The notes beneath the pieces are model-generated. The model made no database searches and was not told the DNA's origin. It saw only the letters and a list, made by a program, of their open reading frames with translations. The position numbers and the translations under genes were made by a program. A stretch of 37,604 nucleotides of DNA, from contig CACJRJ010000014.1 of assembly GCA_902595725.1 (NCBI GenBank), forward strand, positions 1-37,604, read 5' to 3'. Within the stretch, counting starts at the first letter, position 1. Each line of letters starts with the position of its first letter. The DNA is from an uncultured Pelagibacteraceae bacterium. Lineage in GTDB: Bacteria > Pseudomonadota > Alphaproteobacteria > Pelagibacterales > Pelagibacteraceae. Below, in pieces: positions 35,383-37,604 of the stretch.

Positions 35383-37604
35383 ATGTACATTGGAAAATTA
35401 TTTAAGAATTTACCTAAAAAATATTATTTACATAAATTTAATAATTTAAGTTTAGATAGCAGAAAGTGTAAAAAGGGTGATATTTTTTTTTCAATAAGAG
35501 GGGTAAAAAAAAATGGAAATAAATTTATTAATAGTGCGATAAATAATGGTGCAAAAACAATTGTATCTGACTTAAATTTCCAAGGAAAAAAAAAAAAAAT
35601 TTTATTTATTTATAATAAAAATGTAAGAAAATTAGTCTCAGAAATCACTTCAAAATATTACAAAAATATTCCTTCTAACTTAGTTGCTGTAACGGGAACA
35701 AATGGTAAGTCTTCAATAGTAAATTTCTATTTTCAAATACTTAATAATAATAAGTTAAATGTTGCTTCAATTGGAACTCTTGGCATAAGAACTAATAATA
35801 ATAATAAGTTAACGGATAATACAACCTTAGATTCTATCACTATTCACAAAACACTCTCACTATTAAAAAGAAAAAAAATAAAAAATACTATTTTAGAAGC
35901 ATCTAGTCACGGTCTAAAACAATATAGATTGAATGGATTAAGATTTGATACAACAATTTTTACAAATTTATCTCGTGATCACTTAGATTACCACAAAACG
36001 TATAAAGACTATTTAAATTCTAAATTAATACTATTTAATAAACTTACAAAAAAAGGTGGAAGTATAATATATGATAATGATATTTCTCAATCGAAAATAC
36101 TTAAAAAAATTTGTATAAAGAAAAATATAAAACCACTAACTATTGGAAAAAAAAATTCTAATTTATTAATAAAGAAACATGAGTATTCAGGAAATGTTCA
36201 AAAAATTGAAATTGAATTTAATAAAAAAAAATACTCATTTACCACAAACTTAATTGGAAAAATTCAAGTTAAAAACCTTCTGTTTGCAGCTTTAGCGGCT
36301 AGTGAAAGTAAAATTAAATTCAGCAAAATAATAAAGTTAATTAGCAAAATAAAAGCAGTTGAAGGAAGACTGGAAAATATTGGTAATATAAAAAATAACT
36401 CAAAAGTAATTCTAGACTATGCTCACACACCCGATGCATTAAAGCATACATTGAAAAGTATAAAAAAACAGTTCAGTCATAGCTCTATAACGATTGTTTT
36501 TGGATGCGGGGGAGATAGAGATAAAGATAAAAGATCTATCATGGGTAAAATTGCAAATAATTATTGTGATAAGATTTTTTTAACAGATGATAATCCTAGA
36601 TATGAAAATCCAAAAAAAATAAGAAATCAAATAAAAAAAAAAATATCTACATCTAAATTAGTTGAAATTGCCTCGAGGGAAAAAGCAATAAAAGTTGCAA
36701 TAGAAAGTTTAAGCTCTGGAGATATATTGGTAGTTGCAGGCAAAGGTCACGAAATCTATCAAGAATATAAAGGAAAAAAAAAATTTTTTTCAGATAAAAA
36801 ATGTATTTTAAAAGGAATTAATTCAAAAAATAAAAAATTATTTAAAAATTGGAAAGCAAATATCTTGCATGAAAAATGCAATTTAAGTTCTTTAAGTAAA
36901 GATATGAAAATTAACAAAGCATCAATAAATTCAAAAAATATTAAAAAAAATGATATTTTTTTTGCAATTAAAGGTCCTAAAGATGATGGTAATAATTATG
37001 CAGATGAAGCAATTAAAAAAGGAGCTTCTTTAGCGATAGTAAATAAATCAGGAAAATTAAATAAATTAAAAAAAATTAAAGTAAATAATACACTCAAAGT
37101 TTTAATTAATGCATCTAAAGATGTAAGAAAAATTTCAAATGCAAAATTTATTTCTATTACTGGTAGCTCAGGAAAAACGTCTTTAAAAGATTTATTAGCA
37201 TTCTGTTTAAATAAATTGGCGCCAACAACAAAATCAAATAATTCCTTTAATAACAAATATGGTGTTCCATTAAGTTTATTTAATGTAAAAAAAAATGATA
37301 AATTTGCAGTTCTTGAAGCTGGAATGGATAAAGCAGGTGAAATTGATTATTTGACAAAAATAATAAAACCAGATTTTGGTATAATTACCAATATATCATA
37401 TGCTCATATTAAAAATTTTAATAGCCTTGAAGGAATTGCAAAGGCAAAATCCGAGATCATTGATAATATAACAGAAGGTGGAAAGCTAATACTTAATCAA
37501 GATGATGATTATTTTTACTTTATTAAAAAAATTGCAATAAAAAAAAATATTAATGTTATTTCTTTTAGTAAAAAAAATTCTTTATCGGATGTTTATATTA
37601 AAAA
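35383..37604 (+). CDS. murE-murF: Bifunctional MurE-MurF peptidoglycan ligase fusion, partial at 3' end
   Basis: One uninterrupted frame from ATG 35383 to the window end (740 codons) contains two Mur ligases. MurE (about 1-475) adds meso-diaminopimelate to UDP-MurNAc-L-Ala-D-Glu. It has the P-loop TGTNGKS (104-110), SSHGLKQYRLNGL, NLSRDHLDYHKTYKDY, LDYAHTPDAL and the DAP-specific DNPR (403-406). After a short linker, the MurF N-terminal domain (KASINSKNIKKNDIFFAIKG) starts near 510. Its P-loop is TGSSGKT (593-599), followed by FNNKYGVPLSLF and LEAGMDKAGEI. MurF adds D-Ala-D-Ala. The MurF C-terminus lies outside the window. I checked the frame codon by codon across the junction (36781-36960); no stop occurs. 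A 14-A run at 35586-35599 is in frame as sequenced. Confidence 0.93.
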   Translation, partial: MYIGKLFKNLPKKYYLHKFNNLSLDSRKCKKGDIFFSIRGVKKNGNKFINSAINNGAKTIVSDLNFQGKKKKILFIYNKNVRKLVSEITSKYYKNIPSNLVAVTGTNGKSSIVNFYFQILNNNKLNVASIGTLGIRTNNNNKLTDNTTLDSITIHKTLSLLKRKKIKNTILEASSHGLKQYRLNGLRFDTTIFTNLSRDHLDYHKTYKDYLNSKLILFNKLTKKGGSIIYDNDISQSKILKKICIKKNIKPLTIGKKNSNLLIKKHEYSGNVQKIEIEFNKKKYSFTTNLIGKIQVKNLLFAALAASESKIKFSKIIKLISKIKAVEGRLENIGNIKNNSKVILDYAHTPDALKHTLKSIKKQFSHSSITIVFGCGGDRDKDKRSIMGKIANNYCDKIFLTDDNPRYENPKKIRNQIKKKISTSKLVEIASREKAIKVAIESLSSGDILVVAGKGHEIYQEYKGKKKFFSDKKCILKGINSKNKKLFKNWKANILHEKCNLSSLSKDMKINKASINSKNIKKNDIFFAIKGPKDDGNNYADEAIKKGASLAIVNKSGKLNKLKKIKVNNTLKVLINASKDVRKISNAKFISITGSSGKTSLKDLLAFCLNKLAPTTKSNNSFNNKYGVPLSLFNVKKNDKFAVLEAGMDKAGEIDYLTKIIKPDFGIITNISYAHIKNFNSLEGIAKAKSEIIDNITEGGKLILNQDDDYFYFIKKIAIKKNINVISFSKKNSLSDVYIK

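Overview
The window is a stretch of a very AT-rich, tightly packed chromosome. Protein content and gene order (marR-ompR-envZ beside ilvE, carAB opposite yqeY-dnaG-rpoD, ampD-rnpB-mraZ-dcw cluster) point to an alphaproteobacterium. Small intergenic gaps, many 1-23 nt gene overlaps and lysine/isoleucine/asparagine-rich proteins fit the streamlined marine SAR11 (Pelagibacterales) lineage. This is my recognition of style and content; no 16S gene is present. I see no phage, IS element, CRISPR array or integron.

Layout. 1-5354 (minus): a housekeeping run of ychF (cut by the window edge), pth, rplY, prs, pgeF, a MidA-type methyltransferase and lgt. 5392-5646 (plus): ubiK. 5624-8032 (minus): marR-ompR-envZ, with the kinase gene broken by one base in a T9 tract. 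8110-8991 (plus): ilvE. 8988-14715 (minus): pgsA, uvrC, folB, a FolM/PTR1-like reductase and uvrB, all overlapping. 14752-15939 (plus): aspartate aminotransferase. 15940-17214 (minus): trxB followed by a small CxxC membrane protein. 17236-18839 (plus): an ELM1-family protein and a putative 2OG-Fe(II) oxygenase, overlapping by one base. 18836-23231 (minus): carA-carB. 23355-27715 (plus): yqeY, dnaG, rpoD, then two tRNA genes. 27724-29117 (minus): mlaA-mlaC. 29184-37604 (plus): an amidase, RNase P RNA, then the cell-wall/division cluster mraZ-ftsZ-rsmH-ftsL-ftsI-murE/murF, running off the window end.

Most genes are ordinary core functions: translation, nucleotide and lipid metabolism, DNA repair, transcription initiation and cell-wall synthesis. 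The points that stand out are: (1) a perfect-cloverleaf tRNA-Val(GAC), six bases after rpoD, whose D- and T-loops lack most of the conserved elbow nucleotides; (2) a primase whose CHC2 zinc site has lost three of four ligands; (3) an in-frame MurE-MurF fusion; (4) ftsZ placed directly after mraZ at the head of the dcw cluster; (5) a clear MraZ operator, three boxes at exact 10-bp period over a good sigma70 promoter; (6) a single-base disruption of the EnvZ-type kinase. I did not find an obviously new multi-gene system; the elbow-altered tRNA is the best candidate for something undescribed.

The only gene-free stretches over 100 bases are 23232-23354 (divergent carA/yqeY region) and 30319-30464 (mraZ control region). 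No stretch over 300 bases lacks a gene.
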